Part shown: positions 1-9,100 of the stretch, one piece after another
Layout: every line of letters begins with the position of its first letter
How positions within the stretch are numbered: position 1 is the first letter of the stretch
Source of the DNA: an uncultured Prevotellaceae bacterium
GTDB taxonomy: Bacteria > Bacteroidota > Bacteroidia > Bacteroidales > Muribaculaceae
Length of the DNA stretch: 64,000 bases
Assembly: GCA_947302275.1 (NCBI GenBank)
Contig: CAMYUW010000003.1
Location: forward strand, 1 to 64,000
Reading direction: 5' to 3'
The notes under the pieces: model-generated
What the model saw: only the letters and a program-made list of their open reading frames with translations
What the model was told of the DNA's origin: nothing
Databases searched by the model: none
Program-made: the position numbers and the translations under genes

Positions 1-139
1 ATACCAACGCGAGCACCATGACCGCCAGCAGGGCGATACGGTTGAACCGGTGGAAAGTCTCGCGGCTGAGCAGCAACTTCCACAGCAGGTAGAAGGCGAT
101 GAGGCAGAGGCCAACTTTAATTTGATAAATGAGTAACAT
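1..139 (-). CDS. BlaR1/MecR1-like M56 peptidase, N-terminal fragment (runs off window)
   Basis: Reading the minus strand from the ATG at 139 gives MLLIYQIKVGLCLIAFYLLW..., then LSRETFHRFNRIALLA, the start of the membrane-embedded M56 sensor peptidases that sit beside BlaI repressors in Bacteroidetes. Only about 46 residues are inside the window: the first transmembrane helix and the conserved SRETFHRFNR stretch; the HExxH zinc site would lie outside. It follows the BlaI gene by 15 nt on the same strand, so the two are one operon. By family knowledge, the sensor is cleaved on ligand binding and leads to inactivation of the repressor. The ligand cannot be deduced. Confidence 0.75.
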   Translation of the reverse strand, partial: MLLIYQIKVGLCLIAFYLLWKLLLSRETFHRFNRIALLAVMVLALV

Positions 140-154
140 GGCGATTGAGGGTGT

Positions 155-517
155 TTACTTGTTCTCTTCCACTTCACGAATGAGTTCCTTCAGGTCCTCA
201 ACGCTGACCTTTTCACTCTTGACAAGTGCCGAGACGGCACTCAGGTAGGATTTGCCGAAGAACTTGTTCACCACGTTGGCCAATGAGCCACCGCGGTACT
301 CCTCGCGGCTGATGCTGGCAAAATACTGGAAACAGCGGGCAGTAATGGCCTTGTGACTCAGGAAACCCTTCTCCTCCAGTATCTTCATCAATGTAGCCAA
401 GGTATTCACATGGGGACGGGGCTCGTCATAGCAGGCTTGCAACTCGCGCACCAGCATGGGGCCATGATCCCACATCCGCTCCATGATTTCCTCTTCTTTT
501 TGGGTCAACTGTTTCAT
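155..517 (-). CDS. BlaI/MecI/CopY family repressor
   Basis: A 120-residue protein, the usual length for BlaI/MecI. It has the N-terminal winged helix (LTQKEEEIMERMWDHGPMLV, then a recognition region with HVNTLATLMKILEEKGFL) and a C-terminal dimerisation helix ending SVEDLKELIREVEE. It should bind DNA as a dimer and repress its own operon with the M56 sensor gene downstream (15 nt gap). The intergenic DNA upstream carries five half-sites AACTAA/TTAGTT arranged as palindromes, consistent with autoregulation. Start at 517 is the first ATG and matches the family N-terminus (MKQLTQKEEEIM). The regulated stress is not deducible. Confidence 0.9.
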   Translation of the reverse strand: MKQLTQKEEEIMERMWDHGPMLVRELQACYDEPRPHVNTLATLMKILEEKGFLSHKAITARCFQYFASISREEYRGGSLANVVNKFFGKSYLSAVSALVKSEKVSVEDLKELIREVEENK

Positions 518-552
518 AATTCAAGCCTTTTTTGAGTTTTACGACGCAAATA

Positions 553-612
553 AACTAATTATTTTAGTTATGTGCCAAATTATTTTAGTTAATAAAACTA
601 AAAATATTAGTT
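553..612. promoter_or_regulatory. BlaI-type operator array
   Basis: Half-sites AACTAA (553-558), TTAGTT (564-569), TTAGTT (585-590), AACTAA (596-601) and TTAGTT (607-612). Neighbours within a palindrome start 11 bp apart and the two groups are 21 bp apart, so all lie roughly on one face of the helix. Position, 35-95 bp before the repressor start, fits an autoregulatory operator. Inference from pattern and context. Confidence 0.7.
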
Positions 613-691
613 TTCCTATGATATTTTCAAAAAGCACAAACAATTACTGAATAACTAAAACAAGATTCCAGCTGATATTTTTAATCATTTG

Positions 692-1133
692 TGTCCGGAG
701 AAAGATTTTCAACATCGGCATCATTCACTATATATGAATCGAATAAACGTTTCTGCTGTATCATGGGCTTGGCTTTTGCCTCGAAGAGGCAGGTCGGGTC
801 GAAGACTCGACTTTTATGGGAAACACCATGCACCCGATGGAGCAGCGAGAGTGAAGCTAAACTTGTTTAAGCTTTACCGAGTCGTGAAAGAGGAAGGCGT
901 AGCCAACCTCATCTTCGATGAGCGCAGCTTGGTGGCAGCCATATCAAGTGGAAAGTGCGTCGAAGACGAACTTCTACATCCCCCAAATCTTGTCAATCAC
1001 AAAGTTCCTCTTCGAGGCACTTGCAATGTTCAGCTCATGGACCAAGCTGCGAACCTCTCCGAGGTTCTTGCATGGTCTTTCATATTGAAATCGGTTCTTC
1101 GAACCGCTAACATCTACGATGTTTCCCCAGACA
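692..1133. repeat. MITE-like hairpin repeat, copy 1 (full, 442 bp)
   Basis: Ends are inverted: TGTCCGGAGAAA at the left and TTTCCCCAGACA at the right. The interior is a chain of short perfect or near-perfect palindromes, nearly all with a GAA or TTC triloop: TGCCTC-GAA-GAGGCA (777-791), 8-bp stem around GAA (793-811), CTCATC-TTC-GATGAG (908-922), CGTC-GAA-GACG (958-968), CCTC-TTC-GAGG (1007-1017), GAACCTC-TCC-GAGGTTC (1051-1067), CGGTTC-TTC-GAACCG (1092-1106). A second, shorter copy lies at 17270-17639. The 152-aa ORF 689-1147 spans it but has no recognisable domain and is best seen as a by-product. No transposase is present. Confidence 0.85.
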
Positions 1134-1260
1134 ACAATGATTGTTAATATTTAAAAAAAACTGAGACAACTCAAACAACCCCAAAAAGTTGTTGCAGTTG
1201 TCCCAGATATTGTTAAACACTCGCTGGTATTTGTGTTTTTCTATTCTTGATCAGTGAGGG

Positions 1261-2412
1261 CTACTTGTTGCCCTTGGAGCGGTTGTGGTGGCGGCACAAC
1301 ATCTGGCAGTTGCCCTCGTCGGTGGCACCGCCCTTGCTCCATGCGGTAACGTGGTCGGCATCCATCTCACCCAGTTTATAGATGCGGGTCTCGCCCTTCA
1401 AGGCGCAGTCGGGGCAGTTGCTCACGCCCTTCTCCTTGGCTGACGCGGTCTGCTTGGTATAGACGCGGTTGATCGTCGCCTTGTCAAACACGCGGATGTT
1501 CAGCAGGCTCTTGTCCTTCTCGCCTCCCAGGATGTATTCAAAAATGCCCTTGTGGTTGGTGACATAGGGGTCGGCAAGGAGTTCATGAACACGCTTTGAC
1601 ACTTCTGCCACATTGTAGGGCTTCTTGTGGTGCTCCTCGTAGAGCCGTCCCCACTCCAGTCCGCGCATCTCGGGCAGCACGTCGCTAAACACGGCCGAAG
1701 CCCAATCGATAACTGCGTTGAAATAGGTCTTGACTGGCGTGATATCGGAGTCCTGGCGGTGCTTGCTCATGTAGGCCTCTACATTACCTTGGCTCACCCA
1801 TTGCAGGGCACGCTCCAGAAAGTCCTGTCGCTTGGCATTGCCACTGACATAGGCGCTCCACTTTTGGATATGGGCATTCTGGCTGTTGCTGAATTCCTCC
1901 TTCAATGCGCTCACAAACGGCCCCGAGAAAATGGCATTCAATTTCTCTTGGTTGTTCAGGTTCACGCCGGCAATGTTGACCGTCTGGAACCAGTCCTTTA
2001 TTTCGCTTTCCTTGCCCTCGCAGATGAAAATGAGTAATTTGGTGTTCAACACCTTCTCACGGTCTTCCTTGTCCAAGCCGTCGATGTACTGCTGCATCCC
2101 GTTCTTGTCCTTGATGGCGAGTTTGTGGGTTACAAAACGCCCCAGGCTGGTGATGCGCTGCTGCCCGTCAAGCACCTCGTAGCGGTCGCCCACCTTGTTG
2201 AAATAGATGAGCCCCAAGGGATAGCCTTTCAGCACCGAGTCGATAACGGCCACGTCTTTCTTGCCGTCGGCATAGATGTAATTGCGCTGGTACTCGGGCT
2301 GGATGGTGAGTTTGCCGTTAAGTCCGAACAAGCCCTTGCCCTCCAACTCGTTATAGATAAAGCCCTCGCAAATCTCGCGAACCGTGATGTCAGTCCTTAA
2401 TATCGTCTTCAT
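1261..2412 (-). CDS. DUF262 (GmrSD-N-like) / HNH endonuclease fusion
   Basis: 383 residues. The N-terminal half is a DUF262 domain with the signature DGQQR (about residue 82) preceded by QPEYQRNYI, the ParB/Srx-like fold that binds or hydrolyses nucleotides in GmrSD and SspE-type restriction factors. The C-terminus is an HNH nuclease: CPDC zinc knuckle, [27 protein letters not shown]. It begins 6 nt after the stop of an EcoRI-type adenine methyltransferase on the same strand, so the pair is one transcription unit. Inference: the nuclease of a modification-dependent or modification-blocked defence module; which of the two cannot be read from sequence. Confidence 0.88.
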   Translation of the reverse strand: MKTILRTDITVREICEGFIYNELEGKGLFGLNGKLTIQPEYQRNYIYADGKKDVAVIDSVLKGYPLGLIYFNKVGDRYEVLDGQQRITSLGRFVTHKLAIKDKNGMQQYIDGLDKEDREKVLNTKLLIFICEGKESEIKDWFQTVNIAGVNLNNQEKLNAIFSGPFVSALKEEFSNSQNAHIQKWSAYVSGNAKRQDFLERALQWVSQGNVEAYMSKHRQDSDITPVKTYFNAVIDWASAVFSDVLPEMRGLEWGRLYEEHHKKPYNVAEVSKRVHELLADPYVTNHKGIFEYILGGEKDKSLLNIRVFDKATINRVYTKQTASAKEKGVSNCPDCALKGETRIYKLGEMDADHVTAWSKGGATDEGNCQMLCRHHNRSKGNK

Positions 2413-2418
2413 ATCGTA

Positions 2419-3561
2419 TTACTGTTTTTTGCGGATTAAAATCCTAGCGTAAGGTTTCTGTGGAAAGCCTTCCTCGTCAATGTAATATAATTGACCATCC
2501 CTTAAACTGGGATTCAGTTTCTTTAATTCTCGTGGAAATGGTTTTAAACCCAGTTCTTTTCCTGAATCGCCTTGAGTTTGCCCAATAATCACGAATTGTT
2601 CGGGGCAATATTTATCAAGGAAAGAGACAGGAACACCCATAATTCCCTCATAATCATTTGGAATGGCATCGGTATATGGCACCTCAATGGCATCATAATT
2701 CTCATAATGGATATAACTGCTTATTCCCCTAATTTCTTTGTGTCTGCTGAATTTCAAGTTATCAGCCATTGTCATCAAGGGCAAGAATTGGTGGCGGCGA
2801 CCATGGTCAATGTTAGTAAACCAACATGAATTACCTAATCGAGTGTAATTGCCCACATAACCTAATCGCTCCGCTTTTAATTTGTCGCTTTCTTTAACAA
2901 TTGTTCCTTCGGGTACTCCAAATACCATATCAGTAACAAAACCAGTTGCGCCAAGCCAAACTTCGTTATCCTTTATAAGAGGAAACGTCTCTTTATATGT
3001 AATGGCATTCATATTACCGATAATCAGGAACTTCTTGTTGGCTTCCATTATCCATGCGAGGAACTCGCGGAAAAGGGAAAACGGTGGATTAGTGATGATG
3101 AAATCGGCTTGATCACGCAGTTTGCAGATTTCCTTGCTGCGGAAGTCGCCATCGCCCTCCAGGTACTGCCATTCCAAGTCCTCCACGTTGATTTTTCCAT
3201 CCCCCGTCACATCATGGTCAAGGACGAAGATTTTGCCGTGTGTCTTGGTCTTGTCGGCATCAAAGTGGGGTGCCTCGGTCTCGAACAAGGTGGGCTGGTA
3301 GCCATACTTGTAGCGCTTGCTCTCGGGGGCATAACTGGTGGAAATCAGTTTTTTAAGGCCGAAGGTCTCGAAGTTTTGGGCGAAATATTTGGTAAAGTTG
3401 CTCCACTCGGGATCGTCACACGGCAGCAGAACCGTCTTGCCACGGAACACGTCGGGGTTGTACTCAAGATAGGCCGAGATTTCTTTCTCAATATCATGGT
3501 ACTGAGTGTAGAACTCATCATTCTTGGCCTCCTTAGCCTTAGATAGACTTTCGTTTGCCAT
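2419..3561 (-). CDS. EcoRI-type adenine-specific DNA methyltransferase
   Basis: 380 residues, matching the EcoRI methylase family. The catalytic motif IV is NPPF in ITNPPFSLFREFL (about residue 155), with upstream LLPCDDPEWSNF and GDGDFRS segments typical of this family, and SCWFTNIDHGRR downstream. It should transfer a methyl group from S-adenosylmethionine to N6 of adenine; GAATTC specificity is possible by family but not proven. An EF-hand-like loop, DVTGDGKINVED, precedes GDGDFRS. It is first in an operon with the DUF262-HNH gene. No EcoRI-fold endonuclease is nearby, so the HNH protein is the likely partner nuclease. Confidence 0.9.
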   Translation of the reverse strand: MANESLSKAKEAKNDEFYTQYHDIEKEISAYLEYNPDVFRGKTVLLPCDDPEWSNFTKYFAQNFETFGLKKLISTSYAPESKRYKYGYQPTLFETEAPHFDADKTKTHGKIFVLDHDVTGDGKINVEDLEWQYLEGDGDFRSKEICKLRDQADFIITNPPFSLFREFLAWIMEANKKFLIIGNMNAITYKETFPLIKDNEVWLGATGFVTDMVFGVPEGTIVKESDKLKAERLGYVGNYTRLGNSCWFTNIDHGRRHQFLPLMTMADNLKFSRHKEIRGISSYIHYENYDAIEVPYTDAIPNDYEGIMGVPVSFLDKYCPEQFVIIGQTQGDSGKELGLKPFPRELKKLNPSLRDGQLYYIDEEGFPQKPYARILIRKKQ

Positions 3562-3616
3562 AAAGCATTAATAATGTTGTCGTTATTATTAATGCGCTGG
3601 GCCAATAAACAAAGCG

Positions 3617-3685
3617 TTCCTGCAAGCACCTTGGGATACAGAAGGTGGACGAATTCCCGTCCAACGTTCAAGGTACTTGCAGGAA
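3617..3685. repeat. Long imperfect hairpin upstream of the methyltransferase operon
   Basis: Arms TTCCTGCAAGCACCTTG (3617-3633) and CAAGGTACTTGCAGGAA (3669-3685) pair over 17 positions with one mismatch; inside lies a second stem TGGACG/CGTCCA whose loop contains GAATTC. A further inverted partial copy (ACCTGCAAGTTTCTGAACGTTT) follows near 3756-3777. The rest of 3562-3982 shows no gene. Function unknown; could be a regulatory hairpin or a small dispersed repeat. Confidence 0.6.
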
Positions 3686-3982
3686 ACCTATGCCTTTAGA
3701 TCAGGAAAACGCCCACACAAGGTGAGCGCTACCATTATTCTAAAGACATGTTCTTCTACCTGCAAGTTTCTGAACGTTTGAATAATAGCCAACGCTAATT
3801 TTAATCCACGATGTCAAGCAGCGACACTCGTCACTGCTCAAGGGCAAAGGTAATAATAAAAAACAAGATGTAGAAGAAAAGAGGAAGAAAACTGATAAAT
3901 GACAAATTGGCACGGGAATTGCAGATAGATGGGGGAATGAACAAAATGATTAGTTAATAAAAGAAGAAAGGAGTAAAACGTT

Positions 3983-4207
3983 ATGTCACTGTTCAGGGTT
4001 ATACTATCGATTATCTTCCCGCCGCTGGCTGTGCTGGACAAGGGTTGTGGCTCGGTGCTCATCGTGACGATTCTCACCTGCTGCGCATGGGTACCAGGTG
4101 TGATTGGCGCCCTGGTGATCCTGAACAAGGATACGCACACGGCGTACAACCAGCCGACGTATCCCACCTATCCCACCAACAACTACCGCACGCGCTGCGA
4201 GAACTGA
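3983..4207 (+). CDS. YqaE/Pmp3 family small membrane protein
   Basis: 74 residues with the two-helix Pmp3/YqaE pattern: an N-terminal hydrophobic segment FRVILSIIFPPLAVLDKGCG, then a second helix VTILTCCAWVPGVIGALVIL, and a polar tail rich in Tyr, Pro and Thr. These proteins sit in the inner membrane and are tied to cation or membrane stress in other organisms. A good Shine-Dalgarno-like AAAGGAG lies just upstream of the ATG, unusual in this window. The gene is monocistronic and ends before a strong terminator. Confidence 0.88.
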   Translation: MSLFRVILSIIFPPLAVLDKGCGSVLIVTILTCCAWVPGVIGALVILNKDTHTAYNQPTYPTYPTNNYRTRCEN

Positions 4208-4240
4208 TAAGGGAATTCTACCCATAGGAGCACACCATAC

Positions 4241-4282
4241 ATTCAGGGACTTGAACGGCCTTCGGGCCGTTAGGTCCCTGAA
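4241..4282 (+). terminator. Two-tier hairpin terminator after yqaE-like gene
   Basis: Outer stem ATTCAGGGAC/GTCCCTGAAT and inner stem AACGGCC-TTCG-GGCCGTT with a stable tetraloop, about 35 bp after the stop. No long T-run follows, which is common here. Confidence 0.75.
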
Positions 4283-4360
4283 TTGTTTCTTGCCCTTGAT
4301 ACATTATACACAAGATAAGATTTGCGCATTTGTTAAAAAATCTGAATGCGGCTAGAAAAA

Positions 4361-4391
4361 TTTGCCAGTTCGGCAAGTTGCCGTAACTTTG
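4361..4391 (+). promoter_or_regulatory. Bacteroidetes-type promoter of tnaA
   Basis: TTTG (4361-4364), exactly 19 nt, then TAACTTTG (4384-4391): a full match to the sigma-ABfr consensus. It leaves a 5' leader of roughly 80 nt before the tryptophanase ATG. No TnaC-like leader peptide could be recognised. Confidence 0.8.
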
Positions 4392-4478
4392 CATAAAAAT
4401 TGAATATAATTACCTTTTTAAGGGGTTCAATTTTTGACAAAAACGATAAAAAAGTTTAACCTAAATAATTGACTATCA

Positions 4479-5855
4479 ATGGAATTACCATTTGCTGAAT
4501 CTTGGAAAATCAAGATGATCGAGCCTCTGCGCAAGAGCACCCGTGCTGAGCGTGAGCAGTGGCTCAAGGAAGCCCACAACAACGTTTTCATGCTCAAGGC
4601 CGAGCAGGTTTACATCGACTGTCTGACCGACTCCGGTACGGGCGCGATGAGCGATCGCCAGTGGGCTGAGATGATGCTGGGTGACGAGAGTTACGCCGGC
4701 GCCACCTCATTCTACAAATTTGAGAGCGTGGTACAACGCATCTTCGGCTTCAAGTATGTCATCCCCACCCATCAGGGCCGTGCAGCCGAGAACGTGCTGT
4801 TCTCCTACCTGGTGAAGGAAGGTAATGTCATCCCCGGCAACGCCCACTTCGACACCACCAAGGGTCACATCGAAGCCCGCAAGGCCAAGGCCATCGACGT
4901 CACCATCGACGAGGCCAAGGACACCCAGCTCGAAATCCCCTTCAAGGGTAACGTATCGCTGGAGAAGTTGGAGAAGGTGCTGAGCGAGAACAAGGGTAAT
5001 GTTCCCTTCATGGTACTGACCGTGACCAACAACACCGTTGGCGGCCAGCCCGTGTCGATGAAGAACATCAAGGACACCTGCGAGCTGTGCCACAAGTATG
5101 GCGTGCCCGTCGTGATGGACAGCGCCCGCTTTGCCGAGAACTCCTATTTCATCAAGACCCGTGAGGAGGGCTACGCCGACAAGACCATCAAGGAGATTGC
5201 CCGCGAGATGTACTCCTACGTTGACGCCATGACCATGTCGGCCAAGAAGGACGGTGTTGTGAACATGGGCGGTTTCATCGCTACCAACAACCAGGATTGG
5301 TATGAGGGCGCCAAGCTGTTCTGCATCCCCTTCGAGGGCTTCATCACCTACGGTGGTATGAACGGCCGCGACCTGAACGCGTTGGCAGTCGGTCTGGACG
5401 AGAACACCGAGTTTGAAATGCTCGAGACCCGCATCCACCAGGTTCAGTACCTCGCCAAGAAGCTTGACGAGTATGGTATTCCTTATCAGCGTCCCGTTGG
5501 CGGTCACGCTCTGTTTATCGACGCCGACAAGGTGCTGTGCAACGTTCCCAAGGAAGAGTTCCCCGCTCAGACCCTGACCTGCGAGCTCTACCTCGAGGCT
5601 GGCATCCGCGGTTGCGAGATCGGCTACATCCTGGCCGACCGTGACCCCGTGACCCGCGAGAACCGCTTCGGTGGCCTCGACCTGCTGCGTCTGTGCATTG
5701 CCCGTCGCGTTTACACCGACAACCACATGAACGTGATTGCCGCTGCCCTGAAGAACGTATATGACCGCCGCAACGAGATCACCCGCGGTGTTGCCATCGA
5801 GTGGGAAGCCCCGCTGATGCGCCACTTCACCGTGAAGCTGAAACGACTGGGTTAA
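4479..5855 (+). CDS. tnaA: Tryptophanase (L-tryptophan indole-lyase)
   Basis: 458 residues aligning end to end with the beta-eliminating lyases (tryptophanase/tyrosine phenol-lyase). Visible landmarks: YIDCLTDSGTGAMSDRQWAEMM near the N-terminus, PTHQGRAAEN, and the PLP-lysine region MTMSAKKDGVVNMGG (about residue 255). Tryptophanase rather than tyrosine phenol-lyase is chosen because the position that holds the tyrosine-specific Arg in the latter (GVRSMERG) reads GIRGCEIG here. It is a cytosolic PLP enzyme turning tryptophan into indole, pyruvate and ammonia. Codon use is strongly C-ending, as for a highly expressed gene. It has its own promoter and terminator. Confidence 0.93.
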   Translation: MELPFAESWKIKMIEPLRKSTRAEREQWLKEAHNNVFMLKAEQVYIDCLTDSGTGAMSDRQWAEMMLGDESYAGATSFYKFESVVQRIFGFKYVIPTHQGRAAENVLFSYLVKEGNVIPGNAHFDTTKGHIEARKAKAIDVTIDEAKDTQLEIPFKGNVSLEKLEKVLSENKGNVPFMVLTVTNNTVGGQPVSMKNIKDTCELCHKYGVPVVMDSARFAENSYFIKTREEGYADKTIKEIAREMYSYVDAMTMSAKKDGVVNMGGFIATNNQDWYEGAKLFCIPFEGFITYGGMNGRDLNALAVGLDENTEFEMLETRIHQVQYLAKKLDEYGIPYQRPVGGHALFIDADKVLCNVPKEEFPAQTLTCELYLEAGIRGCEIGYILADRDPVTRENRFGGLDLLRLCIARRVYTDNHMNVIAAALKNVYDRRNEITRGVAIEWEAPLMRHFTVKLKRLG

Positions 5856-5884
5856 AAACCCTATACCATTAACTACCTTTTGAC

Positions 5885-5918
5885 CAACGGCGGGTGATGA
5901 CCCGCCGTTGCTTTTTTT
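5885..5918 (+). terminator. Intrinsic terminator of tnaA
   Basis: CAACGGCGGGT-GATG-ACCCGCCGTTG followed by CTTTTTTT. An 11-bp perfect stem 30 nt after the stop codon. Confidence 0.93.
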
Positions 5919-6073
5919 ATTGGTGAAAAGACAATGCCCACATTCATCCAAATATAAAAATAGACAAATTCCAGCGTTACTACAAGCGATGCACATGCCG
6001 ACCTGCCAAATGTTATAAAATTTATCAGAATCGGGCTATTTAGTGAAAAACTTGAATTTTGCCACAATACGAA

Positions 6074-6104
6074 TTGGAAAATCTTAATTAAATGTGTATA
6101 TTTG
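6074..6104 (+). promoter_or_regulatory. Putative promoter of the large secreted protein
   Basis: TTGG (6074-6077), 19 nt, TATATTTG (6097-6104), about 80 nt before the ATG at 6186. The -33 element deviates by one base from TTTG. The rest of 5919-6185 shows nothing else. Confidence 0.55.
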
Positions 6105-6185
6105 CCGATGAATCCATTAACCCTGTCGCATGATGTCCTCCCAATATCGTTCGGCAGCATTAATCACCATTAAACTATTTCATTA

Positions 6186-9100
6186 ATGAAAAAAACAAGA
6201 ATTTTACTCGCAGTGCTTGCGCTGGTGTCCTTTATGGCATCGGCCGGCGAGCAGTCCACGACCTACACGCCGGCACCCAAGCCGGTGAAACAGGTTGTGC
6301 AGACACCCCAGAGGGCTAAGATGCTCTCTTCGCGCGAGGCCTTGTCAAGAAAGAAGGCCCCGAGTGCTGACCAGTTCCAGGGACTGACGATGTATGTCAA
6401 CCTGACCAACTCCAACGAGTGGGCAGGCTATGGCATCGGCTCGGTACCCTATGGTATCTACAGTTACACCATCGGTGATGGCAACGGCTTCCAGGCCCAT
6501 GCCACCGACTTGCGCTACAACTTTATGGCCAGCGCCATGGGCCGTGACCAGCTCGTGGGCGCCAGGCCAATGGAAATCTTCGGCTCGCTGAACGGCGTTG
6601 AGTACAACGGCCTGAGCCGTACCGACTTCCACGAGATGTGGTCACAGGTATATGAGCAGGTGGATTTCAGCTTTATCCCCTCGGTAATGGCCTATGACGT
6701 GACCAGTGACGTCATCTACTCGATCCAGTACAACAGCGACCTGACTGGATTGAATATGGCCAAGTGGAATCCCGAGACCCGCCTGTTTGAGACTTACTGC
6801 CCTTGGCCCAACAATTTCCAACCATTGACCCTGGGCTTCACGCCCAATGGTGACATGTACTGCGTGGGTGCCGATGGCGAGTTCTACACGCTCGACAAGG
6901 CCGACGGCATGGCACGCCAGCTGTTTACGCTCGATGCTGCCCCCACATTGTATGTGCAGGGTATGGGCTATGAGCCCCACAGCGGCTGCTTTGTGTGGAT
7001 GGCCGTTACCCAGCAGGGAACAGGCATCTATGCCATCAACCCCTATGACGGCAGCATGTCGCTTATTGAGGAGCTTTACAACAACGAGCAAGCCCCGACG
7101 GTATTCTTTGAGGGTAACCAGGCTCCCGACCAGGCTCCCGCAGCCATCAGCGACCTGGCGTTTACATTTGACGGTGCATCGACTGGCGGCAACATCACTT
7201 TCACCGTTCCCACGACAACCTACAACGGCAGCCCGCTAACCGGCAACGTGAACATGAGTGTATGGCTCGATGGCGAACCCATCGCCACCTACGTCAGCGT
7301 TGCAGCCGGCAGTCAGCAATCCTTCAGCCAGGAGGTGAGCAACGACAACCACTATGTATATGTCCTGCTCGAGAACGAGGCCGGTTATTCGCCCGTCAAC
7401 TGTCTGTACATCTATGCCGGCTATGACACGCCGCTGCCCGTGACCAATGTCAACTTCACGGTCGAGAATGGCGTGAGCCACTTGACATGGGACGCTCCTG
7501 CCGGCGGTGTCAACGGCGGCTATCTCGAGAACGTGACCTATAACGTCGTTCGTATGCCGGGCAACGTCCTCGTTGCCGAGGGCCTGAGCGAATGTGAGTT
7601 CAGCGAGACCCTGCCCACCAAGATGGAACGCTATTACTACATCGTGACCCCGTTTAACGCTGACGGCAAGCGTGGCGATGATGCTGTTTCCAACGCCATC
7701 CTGACGGGTAGCGCATTCCAGGCTCCTTATTTTGATGACTTCAGCGACCCATCTACCCGCGACCTGTGGACCATTGTCAATGCCAACAATGACGCAAGCC
7801 AGTGGGGCTCGGAATATACCTGGCAATTCAACGACTATAATGGTTGCTGGGGTATCTACACCGGCCCTTACAACATGGGTGATGACCAGGAGAGCTGCGA
7901 CGACTACCTGATTTCTCCGGGTATCGAGATTGAACAGGGTATCTCCTATGCCTTGATTGTGAACATGCGCAACACGTTTGCCAACTACAAGGAGCGCGTG
8001 AGCCTGATGGTCGGTACCGACCCCAACGATGTTTCGACCTTCCAGGTACTGGCTTCGGACGAGGCCTATGACGTGGACGGCACACTTGCCGACTGGGAAG
8101 CCGACTTCCAGATGGAAGAGAGCGGTACCTACTACTTTGCCGTTCGTGTTTACACCCATAGGGAAGACAATGCTTCGGGTATCTTTGTTTACTCGATGGC
8201 CCTGAACAAACTTGGTAAAAACGAGGCTCCTGCCGAAGTGACCAACCTGACCATCACTCCCGACGAGGATGGCGAAATGGTTGCCGATGTGACCTTCACC
8301 GTTCCCACTACCACGCTCAATGGCGAAGAGTTGACCAACCCGCTGACTGCCAATGTTTACCGTGATGGCAGTGAGACCGCTGTGGCACAGTTCCCTGTAA
8401 TGGTTGGAGAGAATGCCCTGTGGACCGACAACACCGTTGAGGGCGTGGGTGTCCACACCTACACCGTAGGCATCAGCAACGAGTCTGGCGAGGGTAAGCG
8501 CGTGAGTGCCGAGGCCTTTATCGGAGTTTACACCGCTCCCTACACCAACACCTTCGATACCGAGGACGACGCCCGCTTCTTCGTCACCGTCAACGACTCG
8601 TCGATCTACAGCACCAACGAGTACCGTTGGCTGTGGTACAGCTACAACCAGAACCTGGCACTGGGCGGCTATGGCTACTTCGTGCAGCATCCCGTAGAGA
8701 AGATCTGGCTCTACATGCCCGCTATTAAGCTGGAGAAGGATATGGTTTACACCTACGCCTTCAATTGGACTTACAGCTCCTATAACCAGACCTGCCCGGG
8801 TTATGCCGGCATCGGTATGGCTCCCGACTCTACTGCCCAAACCATCTATCCCGAACAACTGCCGTTCACCAACTATGGTGAAAAAGTGCTCGTCGAGAAT
8901 GAGGTGATTGCTACCGAGACAGGCAAATACTATCCTTCAGTTCTCATGGTTGCCGATGTGGCCAGCAGCTACATCTCACCGAGCATCGACGACATTTCGA
9001 TTACGCTCGTGGGCTCAGCATTTGCCCCCTACAGCGTCGAGAACCTTGTAGCCGAGCACGACAAGACGGGCATGTTGAAAGTGAACTTCGACTTCAACGC

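Noticed and set aside
689-1147. 152-aa ORF as a protein-coding gene
   Set aside because: It spans the hairpin repeat end to end, has no domain or normal codon pattern, and the second copy (17312-17686) keeps only part of the frame. The palindromic structure explains the conservation better.
4392-4478. TnaC-like leader peptide before tnaA
   Set aside because: No short ORF with a critical Trp was found in the leader.
4707-5996. 429-aa minus-strand ORF antisense to tnaA
   Set aside because: A shadow of the strongly biased codons of tnaA; the translation is rich in Val, Gly, Leu, His and Ala without motifs.
7236-8858. 540-aa minus-strand ORF antisense to the large secreted protein
   Set aside because: Same cause: antisense of C-ending codons. 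The plus strand shows signal peptide, FN3-like modules and sorting tail.
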